From: JADKIH01 sp031427625
Lineage (GTDB): Bacteria > Bacteroidota > Bacteroidia > AKYH767-A > 2013-40CM-41-45
Assembly (NCBI GenBank): GCA_031427625.1
Contig: JANPNV010000129.1
Location: 1-48,863, forward strand
Direction: 5' to 3'
DNA length: 48,863 nt
Both the position numbers and the translations under genes were made by a program. How positions within the stretch are numbered: position 1 is the first letter of the stretch; the number at the start of each line of letters is the position of its first letter. The notes beneath the pieces were generated by a model, which worked only from the letters and a program-made list of their open reading frames with translations, was not told the origin of the DNA and ran no database searches. Below, piece after piece: positions 16,612-24,963 of the stretch.

Positions 16612-18327
16612 CTAACGGATTATTAGCTTCTGAGAGAAAATTCCAGTTTCTGTTTTCAGTTGCAATATATAAACGCCTGAAGAAATGTCTGATGTGTTTA
16701 TAAAGTATTTTTTATCGCCAGTATTCATTCCATTATAGATTAACATCACTTCTTCATTGAGAATATTACGGAGTGAAAGAGAAATTTGTGAGTTAGAGGG
16801 AGTATAAACCGGAATACATGTCATACCTTTTGATGGATTAGGAAAAACATTTTCAATCAGGATCGGTTTATCAGAGTTAGAGATTCCTGTATTTAAAAGC
16901 ACATTGAATTTCCAATACCCTGCCGGTGCAGTCAATGGGCGAACCTGTGTTTTTCCGGAAACAGACTGAGCGTCGATATAATAGTAAACGGTAGTCCCCG
17001 CGGGCTGCGGAGGAATTTGCCCTTCATGTGTGATAGAAGTAAGAGGGCTCATTGGAACACTTTGCCATTGAAGAGTTGTATCTGTGCGGTAATAAATCAT
17101 GGCCTGTTGTATTCCAGAACGATGTTGAATGCGTGCGATGACATCGTATGGTGATGACGTATTATAGGTGTCGTGCAAAGCCTGATGAGAAATCAGTAAG
17201 GGATCAGAAGCAGCAACTTCCTTTGTGATACAATGAATGGCTCCTAATTGCGTGATAATGCTGTTACAGTTGACGCCTACAACATTATAACCAGGCAGCG
17301 CTTCTCGATATATTCGTAATGCTGTTGAATCATATTGCGGATCGTAAACAGGAAGTATTACTGTCTTATTTACAAAAACAGAATTCGCATAAGTCCGATA
17401 ATCTCCACTTTGATTTGGGTACCTGTTTGCTGCATCAGGTGGCATAGGTATTCGGATTACCTTATAAGGTGTTCCGTAAACTGAATTGAAATTGGAAAGA
17501 ACATATTGCAGATTGGCTTCTATCTGCGGACCATCAGCGATGCCGGCAGGATACTCACCGACAAGTAGCGTTTCTTCATCGAGTAATTTAATATGCATAT
17601 CGATGTGGTGGATATCATCATATGGCAGTGTTTCCATTTTAATGTACCTGTTGATACCCATAAATTTTTTCATAATAGTATCTACCTGGGCTTCTGTTTT
17701 TGTCGGATTTTCATTCAGGATAAGTTTCGAACTGAAACCAGTTCCAAATCCATCACACATGAAATTACCTCCTGTATGTATCAAGTCGAAAGGCGATGAT
17801 AATGTTCTGTAAAGCGGAAGCCCCGTATAATTATGAATCGCGACGGGGACAGAATCATCGTTGTAACGCGGCCTGTTATAGATCCAGTCAACCAGAGCAA
17901 GTGAGTCTACATCGTTGGTGTAAATATTCCATTGTCCGTAGTCGCGTGCCCAGATTCTGTCAAACGGAGCTACCAAATAATCGATATTACTAAGTGATAC
18001 TCCAGAGCCTGTCAGAGAATTTTTTACAGCATTAGAGTCACTGCATACGATGATGACCTTTGTTTCATTCTGTGCTGCCTGTACAATTTGTGTAAGGATT
18101 GCAGGGAAGGAAGTCCATGTAATCATGAGAGCGTCGATTTCTTCCCATTCGGCAGAAGCGCGCACGGGGGAAGAAGGAGGTAATGTAATGCCAGTAAATG
18201 TATTCGAATTAATTCGTTGCAGATAAGCCGGCATCTGTAATTTTTCCAGCGGCGAGATTTTATGATCGTCCTGTGCAATGGTCGATAATGGCTGGATAAA
18301 TGCGATAAGGAGGAGGATACGTTTCAT
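16612..18327 (-). CDS. Secreted peptidylarginine/agmatine deiminase family enzyme with T9SS sorting domain
   Basis: The protein has 571 residues: signal peptide (1-18), deiminase domain (about 55-385), Ig-like domain (about 390-480) and C-terminal type IX sorting domain (about 495-571, ENVFPNPSKGM). This is the domain order of Porphyromonas peptidylarginine deiminase (PPAD). Likely catalytic residues are present: D129 in WARDYG, H241 and D243 in HHIDMH, N315 in TYANS, and nucleophile C366 in GAIHCITKE. The stretch NRPRYND carries the two arginines (R152, R154) that in PPAD bind the carboxylate of C-terminal arginine substrates. It would convert arginine to citrulline with ammonia release outside the cell. 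Agmatine or free-arginine activity is possible, but the R-P-R motif favours peptide substrates. Confidence 0.85.
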   Translation of the reverse strand: MKRILLLIAFIQPLSTIAQDDHKISPLEKLQMPAYLQRINSNTFTGITLPPSSPVRASAEWEEIDALMITWTSFPAILTQIVQAAQNETKVIIVCSDSNAVKNSLTGSGVSLSNIDYLVAPFDRIWARDYGQWNIYTNDVDSLALVDWIYNRPRYNDDSVPVAIHNYTGLPLYRTLSSPFDLIHTGGNFMCDGFGTGFSSKLILNENPTKTEAQVDTIMKKFMGINRYIKMETLPYDDIHHIDMHIKLLDEETLLVGEYPAGIADGPQIEANLQYVLSNFNSVYGTPYKVIRIPMPPDAANRYPNQSGDYRTYANSVFVNKTVILPVYDPQYDSTALRIYREALPGYNVVGVNCNSIITQLGAIHCITKEVAASDPLLISHQALHDTYNTSSPYDVIARIQHRSGIQQAMIYYRTDTTLQWQSVPMSPLTSITHEGQIPPQPAGTTVYYYIDAQSVSGKTQVRPLTAPAGYWKFNVLLNTGISNSDKPILIENVFPNPSKGMTCIPVYTPSNSQISLSLRNILNEEVMLIYNGMNTGDKKYFINTSDISSGVYILQLKTETGIFSQKLIIR

Positions 18328-18385
18328 TGAATCGTGAAGGTAAAAAATAATTTAAAGGGATTCTGATAGATGCTCTGTCAGGCTA

Positions 18386-19162
18386 TCATTTTATTTCGAA
18401 ATGATCGGAATCATTATAAAAGCTAAACTGCTTCCGGTAATTTATCAGTTTTTCATGTGAGAGTGAATAGGTAGAAACAAATTCCACGGGTTGGTTTTCG
18501 GAAGAGGTTAATTCTCCTTTGTAATCGATCACAGCAGAATCCCCGGAATGAAAAATATTGTTTCCATCATTACCGATACGATTGAGACCTGCCACATAAC
18601 ATTGATTTTCTATTGCACGGGCAATGAGTAATTGTTTCCAAGCATATATTCGGCGCTCAGGCCAGTTAGCCACATAGAGTAGAAGATCATAATTGTTCAG
18701 ATTATTCCGACGACTCCAGACGGGAAAGCGGAGATCGTAACAAATGAGCGGTAGAATATTCCATCCTTTTATGCTTACCGATAATTTTTTATTTCCGGGT
18801 TTATAAACACTGTCTTCTCCGGCGAAACTGAACAGATGCCTTTTATCATAATACTCCATTCCGTCAGGTTTCATCCAGATCAACCTGTTGTAAAAAGAAC
18901 CGTTGTCGTTTATGATTATGCTTCCGGCAACAACACAGTTTTTTTTGTGTGAGATATTTTTCATCCATTCAACTGTTTCGCCATTCATAGTTTCGGAATG
19001 AGCAGAAGCATTCATGGTAAATCCGGTCGTGAACATTTCAGGAAGAAGAATTAAATCTGTTTCTTCAACAGCGAAAATTTTCTCGGCGAACATTTCCAGA
19101 TTTTTAAATTTGTTTTCCCAGTGAAGATTGCTCTGGATGAGTGTGACTTTCAGATCCTGCAT
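18386..19162 (-). CDS. Omega-amidase (nitrilase superfamily, YafV/Nit2-like)
   Basis: This 258-residue cytoplasmic enzyme has the nitrilase catalytic triad in order: E42 (LLPEMFTTGF), K107 (YYDKRHLF) and C141 (ICYDLRFPVWSR). The FTTGF and RHLFSFAGE blocks are typical of the YafV/Nit2 omega-amidase branch, which hydrolyses alpha-ketoglutaramate and alpha-ketosuccinamate. Its gene lies 40 bp downstream of an aminotransferase of the glutamine/methionine transaminase group, whose ketoacid product it would remove. The pairing strengthens the functional call. Confidence 0.9.
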   Translation of the reverse strand: MQDLKVTLIQSNLHWENKFKNLEMFAEKIFAVEETDLILLPEMFTTGFTMNASAHSETMNGETVEWMKNISHKKNCVVAGSIIINDNGSFYNRLIWMKPDGMEYYDKRHLFSFAGEDSVYKPGNKKLSVSIKGWNILPLICYDLRFPVWSRRNNLNNYDLLLYVANWPERRIYAWKQLLIARAIENQCYVAGLNRIGNDGNNIFHSGDSAVIDYKGELTSSENQPVEFVSTYSLSHEKLINYRKQFSFYNDSDHFEIK

Positions 19163-19202
19163 GCAGGGCTTTTGTTATTATAAAATGAAATTAAGTAAAT
19201 TG

Positions 19203-20372
19203 TTATGAAACTTTTTCAGCAATAGTGCAAAGTTTCTCCGCAGCTATTTCGAGTGTTTCTTTCTTTTTAGCAAAACAGAAACGAAGAAGTTTGTTGTCTG
19301 TTGATTCATGATAAAATGCAGAAACCGGAATGGATGCAATACCGAAATCTTTTGTGAGTCGGACAGCAAATTCAGTATCTTTCTCATGCGACATCGAACT
19401 ATAATCGAGGCATTGAAAATAAGATCCTTTTGCCGGTATCATTTTAAATCCTGAACTACTAATAAGGTTAAGAAAGTAATCGCGCTTCTGCTGATAGAAT
19501 GAAGATAACTCAAGGTAGTTTTTATTCGCCATGAAATCGGCAAGGGCATATTGTACGGGTGCATTAGCTGAAAACACAATGAATTGATGCGCTTTTCTGA
19601 ATTCTGTCATAATACTTGCCGGGGCAAGACAATAACCGATTTTCCATCCTGTAGTATGATAGGTCTTGCCAAATGAAAATACGACGAAACTGCGTTCAGC
19701 AAGAATTGGGTATCTCATCACACTTTCATGTCGCAATCCGTCGAAAATAATATGTTCGTAAACTTCATCACTTACAATAACGATATCGGTGCCGGCAACA
19801 ATTTTCGACAGCTCCATCATATCATCTGCCGTCATAATACTTCCTCCGGGATTGTGAGGTGTATTGATGATTATCATTTTTGTTTTCCTGTTGATGACTT
19901 TCTTGACTTCCTCCCAGTCGATCACAAACTCAGGAGACTTTAAAGAAACGTGAATTGGAATTCCGCCAGACAGGACAATGGCCGGAATGTAACAATCATA
20001 AGCAGGTTCAAAAATAACGACTTCGTCACCTTCATGGATTATGGAAGTAATCGCTGTGTAGATTGCCTGCGTGGCTCCACTTGTTATTGTAATTTCAGTT
20101 TCTGGATTGTAATGAATGCTATACAAATTTTCCGTTTTTTCAGAAATTCTTTCTCTTAATGGAAGGATTCCCTGCATTGGCGCATACTGATTGACTCCCT
20201 TTTTCATGTACTTATTAACAAGGGCTATAAGTTCTTCCGATGCTTCAAAATCAGGGAATCCCTGAGAGAGATTTATTGCCTGATGTTTTACGGCCAAAGC
20301 AGACATAACCGAAAATATCGTAGTCCCGACAGTCGGCAATTTTGATTGGATCGGACCAGGATAATGGGGCAT
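19203..20372 (-). CDS. Methionine/glutamine aminotransferase (YbdL/KAT III-like, class I PLP)
   Basis: This 389-residue fold-type I aminotransferase has INLSQGFPDFEASEEL near the N-terminus, the cofactor motif TSGATQAIYTAI, NTPHNPGGSIM, the aspartate in VSDEVYEHIIFDG, and the PLP lysine K236 in SFGKTYHTTGWKIGY. The GFPDF motif is typical of the YbdL/kynurenine aminotransferase III group, which uses methionine, glutamine or aromatic amino acids with 2-oxoacids. With the adjacent omega-amidase it makes a glutamine-transaminase/omega-amidase route that can regenerate methionine from 2-oxo-4-methylthiobutyrate. The exact substrate is inferred from the family and neighbour, not shown. Confidence 0.88.
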   Translation of the reverse strand: MPHYPGPIQSKLPTVGTTIFSVMSALAVKHQAINLSQGFPDFEASEELIALVNKYMKKGVNQYAPMQGILPLRERISEKTENLYSIHYNPETEITITSGATQAIYTAITSIIHEGDEVVIFEPAYDCYIPAIVLSGGIPIHVSLKSPEFVIDWEEVKKVINRKTKMIIINTPHNPGGSIMTADDMMELSKIVAGTDIVIVSDEVYEHIIFDGLRHESVMRYPILAERSFVVFSFGKTYHTTGWKIGYCLAPASIMTEFRKAHQFIVFSANAPVQYALADFMANKNYLELSSFYQQKRDYFLNLISSSGFKMIPAKGSYFQCLDYSSMSHEKDTEFAVRLTKDFGIASIPVSAFYHESTDNKLLRFCFAKKKETLEIAAEKLCTIAEKVS

Positions 20373-20429
20373 ACTTGAAATCTTTGATGGATCAGCACAC
20401 GGTAATCAATAACACTCTATGGATGAAAA

Positions 20430-20948
20430 TTACATCCAGCCAGGGTTGTTCGAAATTACACCACTCTTGTAAAGAACAATAACGAGAGCAATCATAATTA
20501 CAAGGGCAATTCCAAATGTGATCGTGAGTTTTTTATAAAGGCTGGCTTCACCCTGAAGCTTCATCCGCTTAATGATGTTGAATATGACATTTTCGGCGCG
20601 ATGAAAAGCACTTTCACTTTTTACAATATAGTCGAAGGCTCCATACTTCATTGTATTTACGGCAACTTCAATTCGATCTTGTCCACTGAACATGACAACT
20701 TCAGTAAGGGGCTTTTGGGCTTTTATCTCTTTGAGGATATCTACACCGTCCATAGCATTTTTGCCGGCTTTATCGAAATTGTAATCGAGAAAGATGATCT
20801 GTGGTTCCAATGCCAGATTTTTAAGGCACTCTTCTCCACTGCTATAAACGTGGACGTTAAATGTCGAATATTTGCTCAGGTAATCCTGTAACATGGACGA
20901 TTGCATTGGATCATCGTCGACAATAAAAATAGTTTTGACTTGTTTCAT
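20430..20948 (-). CDS. Response-regulator receiver domain anchored by a C-terminal membrane helix
   Basis: This 172-residue protein has a complete REC domain (about 1-125) with acidic pocket DDD, phosphoacceptor D55 (IIFLDYNF), a conserved Ser in MFSGQ and Lys in YIVKSE. A short basic linker follows, and then one hydrophobic helix (about 143-160, GIALVIMIALVIVLY) with a short tail ending NNPGWM. No DNA-binding or enzymatic output is present. It would place a phosphorylatable receiver on the inner face of the cytoplasmic membrane. It follows the four-gene phosphorelay cluster on the same strand after a 129-bp gap and has its own candidate -7 element. Its target is unknown. Confidence 0.85.
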   Translation of the reverse strand: MKQVKTIFIVDDDPMQSSMLQDYLSKYSTFNVHVYSSGEECLKNLALEPQIIFLDYNFDKAGKNAMDGVDILKEIKAQKPLTEVVMFSGQDRIEVAVNTMKYGAFDYIVKSESAFHRAENVIFNIIKRMKLQGEASLYKKLTITFGIALVIMIALVIVLYKSGVISNNPGWM

Positions 20949-20965
20949 AAGTGGTGTAGAATGAC

Positions 20966-20973
20966 CAAAAGTA
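20966..20973 (-). promoter_or_regulatory. Candidate -7 element for the membrane receiver gene
   Basis: TACTTTTG on the minus strand fits TAnnTTTG, 17 bp upstream of the ATG at 20948. There is no evident -33 box. The 129-bp gap before this gene supports separate transcription. Confidence 0.35.
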
Positions 20974-21077
20974 TTAATTTATTTGTTAGGTGCGGTTTAG
21001 TCTTATACAGATAATAAACAAAATATTATTAACCCTTAAAATGAATTCCTTTTACTTATAAATAGATGTAAAATTAA

Positions 21078-21419
21078 TTATTTAATTTCTTCCTTCAATT
21101 CAATCATGGCTTGTTCGCAGAGCGTTGCGAAAGATTCGACCATTTCCGGCAGTTTTTCTACATTCGTTTTTGATCCGGCATTCTCTTCTATATTCTTAAT
21201 CAGGTCTTCACCACCCTGGATGCCCATATAAGTTATCTGTGGCTTTAGAGCATGTGCCGTCCCTCTTAATCCGTCGTAATTACCATCTGACAGTTGTTCT
21301 TTCATCATGATAAGTTGTCCCGGACAATAATTGAGGAACATTGTAACATATTTTTTAATTTTTTCCTGATTACCACCTGTAAATGAATTCAGGAAAGTAA
21401 GGTTGACAGCTTTAGGCAT
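21078..21419 (-). CDS. Histidine phosphotransfer (Hpt) protein
   Basis: This 113-residue all-helical protein carries the Hpt motif RGTAHALKPQITYMG with the phosphoacceptor H56. It fits the four-helix Hpt domain (PF01627) in size and pattern. It would shuttle phosphate between the receiver of the hybrid kinase, encoded 18 bp upstream, and a final receiver. Candidate final receivers are the REC protein at 23132 or the membrane REC at 20430. Confidence 0.88.
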   Translation of the reverse strand: MPKAVNLTFLNSFTGGNQEKIKKYVTMFLNYCPGQLIMMKEQLSDGNYDGLRGTAHALKPQITYMGIQGGEDLIKNIEENAGSKTNVEKLPEMVESFATLCEQAMIELKEEIK

Positions 21420-21437
21420 TGAAACATTTTTAATTAC

Positions 21438-23072
21438 TTAAAATATTTTTTTATTGGCAGCTAGCAGCAAACCGATTTTGTTTATGAGGTCATGTGTCTC
21501 AAATGGCTTTGAAATATATGCATTCATCCCGGATTCGAAGCACTTGGCAATTTCTTCTGTGGTAACGTTGGCAGTCATTGCCATAATTTGAATAGTATTT
21601 TTAGGTGGGGGTAAATTACGTATAGCCATTGTTGCTTCAAAGCCGTCCATTTCCGGCATTTGAATGTCCATGAGTATAATATCATATTCACCAATAGCGG
21701 CCATTTCAAATCCTATCCTTCCATTGACGGCGATTTCAATGTTTACATCAGGAATAATATCAGTGAGGGTGTCGGTGGCCACCATCTGATTAAATGCATT
21801 GTCTTCAACCAACAGTACTTTTATTCCTCTCAGGTCTTCCGGTTTTGTGTCATCTTCAGCATTTCTTTTTTTGCCTACATCACTATCATCTCCGATAACA
21901 TATGGGATAGTGAATTGGAAATTAGTACCTGTTCCGAGTTTACTGGTTACGTTTATTATTCCTCCTTGCAATTCGATCAATTGCCGTGAAATTGTTAGGC
22001 CTAGTCCGGTTCCTCCAAACCTGCGGGTTATATCACTACTTGCCTGGGAAAAGCTCTCAAAGATTTTGCTTATGTTGTCTTCAGCAATACCAATACCTGT
22101 ATCAATTATGGAAAACCGAATAGTACTGAGATTATCCTGTTTTTCTAATTCTTTGATTTCGATTATTACGCTACCTGTCTCAGTGAACTTAATAGCATTG
22201 CCAGCGATATTGATAAGAATTTGATTCAGTCGTGTAGGGTCTCCTACCAGCGCCTTTGGCGTTCCTTCTTCTATTATGATATTAAATTCTAAATTTTTTT
22301 CTTCAGCTTTAAACAATAGGGTATGATACGCTGTATCAACGGCATCTTCCAATGAGAATGATATTTTTTCAAAATCTAATTTGCCTGCTTCAATCTTCGA
22401 TAAATCAAGAATGTCGTTAATGATGACAAGCAGATTCTCCGAGGATTTTTTTATAACGTTCAAGTATTTTTTCTGCTGTTCATCAAGTTTGGTTTTTATC
22501 AGAAGATTGGAAAGACCCAGAACAGAATTCATAGGGGTGCGAATCTCATGACTCATGTTGGCAAGAAATTGCTGCTTGAATTTTTCGCTATGTTCAGCCT
22601 TCATTTTTTCCATCTGCGCCTGCTCCTTTTCAAGGATGGTAATCTTGAGCTGTTTTTGCGCTTCCTCTCCTTTCCTGATAAATCTAATTTCAGAAATGGT
22701 TTTGTCAATCGTTGTTTCTAAATCTGTGAAATCGATAGGTTTGGTAACAAAGTCGAATGCGCCGCGATTCATTGCGATTCTGATATTTTCCATATCTCCA
22801 TAAGCGCTTACGACGACTGCTTTGTGGTTAGAAAACTGCTCCTTTAATTTTTCAAGAAGAGTTAGGCCATCCATTTCAGGCATATTGATATCCGTAAGGA
22901 TCATGTCAAATACATTTTCCTGATTGCCGAGTTTTTCTAATGCCTGAAAACCGTTATGGGCAAAATCAAATACTACTTCTTTATTTCTGATCTTATGACG
23001 AAAACGCTGACGAATCAACAATTCCAGATCCGGTTCATCATCAACGACTAGAATACGTGCTGGTTCTTGCAT
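21438..23072 (-). CDS. Soluble hybrid histidine kinase, REC-HisKA-HATPase-REC
   Basis: This 544-residue protein has no membrane segment. REC1 (about 5-125) has phosphoacceptor D61 in LTDINMPEMDG, followed by a coiled coil (about 130-170). HisKA has H175 in NMSHEIRTPMNS. The HATPase_c domain (about 275-395) has N- and G-box motifs (ILINIAGNAIKF, DTGIGIAED, GGTGLGLTIS). REC2 (about 414-540) has MDIQMPEMDG and the TAN and KPF motifs. With a receiver at the N-terminus in place of a sensor, its input is probably phosphorylation by another kinase, plausibly the one encoded at 23521. REC1 strongly resembles the stand-alone REC upstream. Confidence 0.92.
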   Translation of the reverse strand: MQEPARILVVDDEPDLELLIRQRFRHKIRNKEVVFDFAHNGFQALEKLGNQENVFDMILTDINMPEMDGLTLLEKLKEQFSNHKAVVVSAYGDMENIRIAMNRGAFDFVTKPIDFTDLETTIDKTISEIRFIRKGEEAQKQLKITILEKEQAQMEKMKAEHSEKFKQQFLANMSHEIRTPMNSVLGLSNLLIKTKLDEQQKKYLNVIKKSSENLLVIINDILDLSKIEAGKLDFEKISFSLEDAVDTAYHTLLFKAEEKNLEFNIIIEEGTPKALVGDPTRLNQILINIAGNAIKFTETGSVIIEIKELEKQDNLSTIRFSIIDTGIGIAEDNISKIFESFSQASSDITRRFGGTGLGLTISRQLIELQGGIINVTSKLGTGTNFQFTIPYVIGDDSDVGKKRNAEDDTKPEDLRGIKVLLVEDNAFNQMVATDTLTDIIPDVNIEIAVNGRIGFEMAAIGEYDIILMDIQMPEMDGFEATMAIRNLPPPKNTIQIMAMTANVTTEEIAKCFESGMNAYISKPFETHDLINKIGLLLAANKKIF

Positions 23073-23131
23073 AATTATTTTATTCTGATAGGCCCTTAAT
23101 ATTTCCGAACCGTACCTGATGTTTTAGTTAA

Positions 23132-23509
23132 CTATTGTAAAAATCTCATTACTTTCTCCTTTAAAGAAGTAAAGTCGACAGGTTTTGTCATGAAGTCATC
23201 AGCACCGATACTAATAGCGCTTGAATAATTTTTTTCATCACCATAGGCTGTCACCATCATAACGCGGAGATCTTTGTATTCAGACTTGATTATCTGAAGT
23301 AATTCAAGACCAGTCATCCCAGGCATGTTTATATCGCTTAATACAACAACGAGGTCGAAGGGGTTGAGTGAATGCAAATATTTAAGGGCTTCTTCTCCGT
23401 TAAAGGCAAAGTTTAATTCAACTTCGCCGTTACGGATTTCTTTCCGGAATTTCTGTGCGAACAGGATTTCAACATCCCTCTCATCGTCAACAACTAGCAT
23501 CTTGATCAT
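23132..23509 (-). CDS. Stand-alone response regulator receiver
   Basis: This 125-residue single REC domain has the acidic pair in VVDDERD, phosphoacceptor D59 (LSDINMPGMTG), Thr in VTAYGDE and Lys in MTKPVDF. It has no output domain. It is very similar to REC1 of the hybrid kinase encoded next, with shared motifs VVDDE, F-R-x-x-I-R-N, DINMPxM and KPxDF, suggesting duplication. It lies 11 bp after the membrane kinase gene, so it is a likely direct phosphoacceptor of that kinase. Confidence 0.9.
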   Translation of the reverse strand: MIKMLVVDDERDVEILFAQKFRKEIRNGEVELNFAFNGEEALKYLHSLNPFDLVVVLSDINMPGMTGLELLQIIKSEYKDLRVMMVTAYGDEKNYSSAISIGADDFMTKPVDFTSLKEKVMRFLQ

Positions 23510-23520
23510 GGTATAAATTT

Positions 23521-24426
23521 TTAAAGTGGTAAGCCTATTTTAAATTCTGTATACTCACCAGGCATTGTGTCGAGTTTCAGATATCCCATATGTTCATTCT
23601 CTATTATGTCACGACTAATAGAAAGTCCCAGCCCGGTGCCTTGTCCCAAAGGTTTGGTGGTAAAGAATGGTTTAAATATTTTCGCCTGAATTTCTTCCGG
23701 GATTCCTTTTCCATTATCCCGAATAGTAACTACTATTTCCCCATTCAATCGTTTTGTAGAGATTGAAACCGTCGGCCTGTATGTCTTTCCTTCTGTCTTG
23801 CTCTTCTCGTCAACAGCATAAAAGGAGTTATTAAAAATATTTAAAATAACACGGCTTACATCCTGAGAAATAATATTAACCAATGGGAGGTCAGGTGTAA
23901 GTTGTTTGTCCATTACACAATTAAATGAAGGATCCTTTGCACGCATGCCATGATAGGCAAGGGTGAAAAACTCTTCAACAAGCTTGTTAATATCAGTTGG
24001 CTTTTTTTCTCCGGGTGCGTTACGGCTTTGCAGCAACATTCCCTTCACAATACTATCGGCCCTTTTACCATGGAATACTATCTTCTGAAGATTTTGTTTT
24101 AAATCGCTTATAATAGATAATTGTTCTTCTTTCGGACTTCCAATAATTTCATCTAATAGTTCTACGGAAATCTCTGAAAAGTTATTTACGAAATTCAGTG
24201 GGTTCTGAATTTCATGAGCAATTCCCGCCGTGAGTTGACCAAGTGAAGCCATCTTCTCTAACTGTATTAGCTGAGTTCTTGCTGCAAGTAGTTTTTCATT
24301 CGATTTTGATAATTCCTGCTCTTTCTGCCTGATCAGATTATTACGCTTGGATAATAGAATAAGCATAATAATTATCATCGCAAGTCCTGCAATTAAGAGC
24401 CAAAAATTTGGATTTAATTCGAACAT
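23521..24426 (-). CDS. Sensor histidine kinase with a single membrane anchor
   Basis: This 301-residue protein has one N-terminal membrane helix (about 8-25) with only a few residues outside the cell, a coiled coil (about 30-60), HisKA with H71 in GIAHEIQNPLNFVNN, and HATPase_c with NIFNNSFYAV, IRDNGKGIP and GTGLGLSIS. The lack of a periplasmic sensor means it detects an internal or membrane signal or a partner. First gene of a probable HK-REC-hybrid-Hpt operon. No consensus promoter was found in front of it. Confidence 0.9.
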   Translation of the reverse strand: MFELNPNFWLLIAGLAMIIIMLILLSKRNNLIRQKEQELSKSNEKLLAARTQLIQLEKMASLGQLTAGIAHEIQNPLNFVNNFSEISVELLDEIIGSPKEEQLSIISDLKQNLQKIVFHGKRADSIVKGMLLQSRNAPGEKKPTDINKLVEEFFTLAYHGMRAKDPSFNCVMDKQLTPDLPLVNIISQDVSRVILNIFNNSFYAVDEKSKTEGKTYRPTVSISTKRLNGEIVVTIRDNGKGIPEEIQAKIFKPFFTTKPLGQGTGLGLSISRDIIENEHMGYLKLDTMPGEYTEFKIGLPL

Positions 24427-24963
24427 GTAGATCTTGTAAAAAGTGAATACGGGTATGCCCCCGACAATTTGTTCATGGTAAAAGCTGATTTTCCACTATA
24501 AGTCATTCTTAAAATATGCGTTCTCATTCGTCTCTTTTGCTTAGCCATGTGCAAGGTAATCAATCGTCAGAATTGTGAATAACGAATGGAACCCGAAGCT
24601 TTCGTACAATATTATCAATATTATTAATAGCTGTCAAGCCTGTCTGAAAATGATTAAAACAATCAGTATTCGTACTGATTCTCCCTAAAGGAGGAGAAAA
24701 TACACGACCCTCTGAACACAGCCATGGATGGCCTATTCAGGAGGTTTTACGACTGAAAAAAATAAAAAATTGTGCTTTTTACGAATCATTTACATCTAAG
24801 AAGAATGATCATGCCAGAACAAACTTGCTTGCCATAGCTAATACTTTTAATTTCCCCTATGAAAAACTATTTCAATTGTGGAAAACTTCTTGGATATTAT
24901 GTACTTTCACTGGGAATAACTTCGTCTATTTGTCTATAGATAAACCTTAAATCATTTTAAAAA
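24427..24963. other. 537-bp divergent intergenic region with clustered hairpins
   Basis: This is the longest gene-free stretch in the window, between the kinase gene (leftward) and the SWIB gene (rightward). It holds three consecutive stem-loops at 24661-24745 (listed separately) and a short ATG frame at 24860 (26 codons, hydrophobic) that I do not call. A TCTATTTG at 24925, one mismatch from the -7 consensus, could serve the SWIB gene. No tRNA is recognisable. Confidence 0.6.
24661..24745 (+). ncRNA. Candidate structured RNA or leader element with UUCG hairpin
   Basis: There are three stems in a row. AATCAGTA-TTCG-TACTGATT is a perfect 8-bp stem with a TTCG loop. CTCC-CTAAA-GGAG is a short stem. 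The third pairs CCCTCTGAA with TTCAGGAGG around an inner GCCA-TGGA-TGGC hairpin. The order and compactness suggest an RNA element, either a small RNA or part of a long leader for the SWIB gene 220 bp downstream. Strand and limits are uncertain and I know no matching family. Confidence 0.25.

Noticed and set aside
24740..24955. Open frame of about 70 codons in the plus strand upstream of the SWIB gene, and a 26-codon ATG frame at 24860
   Set aside because: The longer frame has no ATG and its translation has no recognisable pattern. The short one resembles a signal-like peptide but has no supporting evidence.
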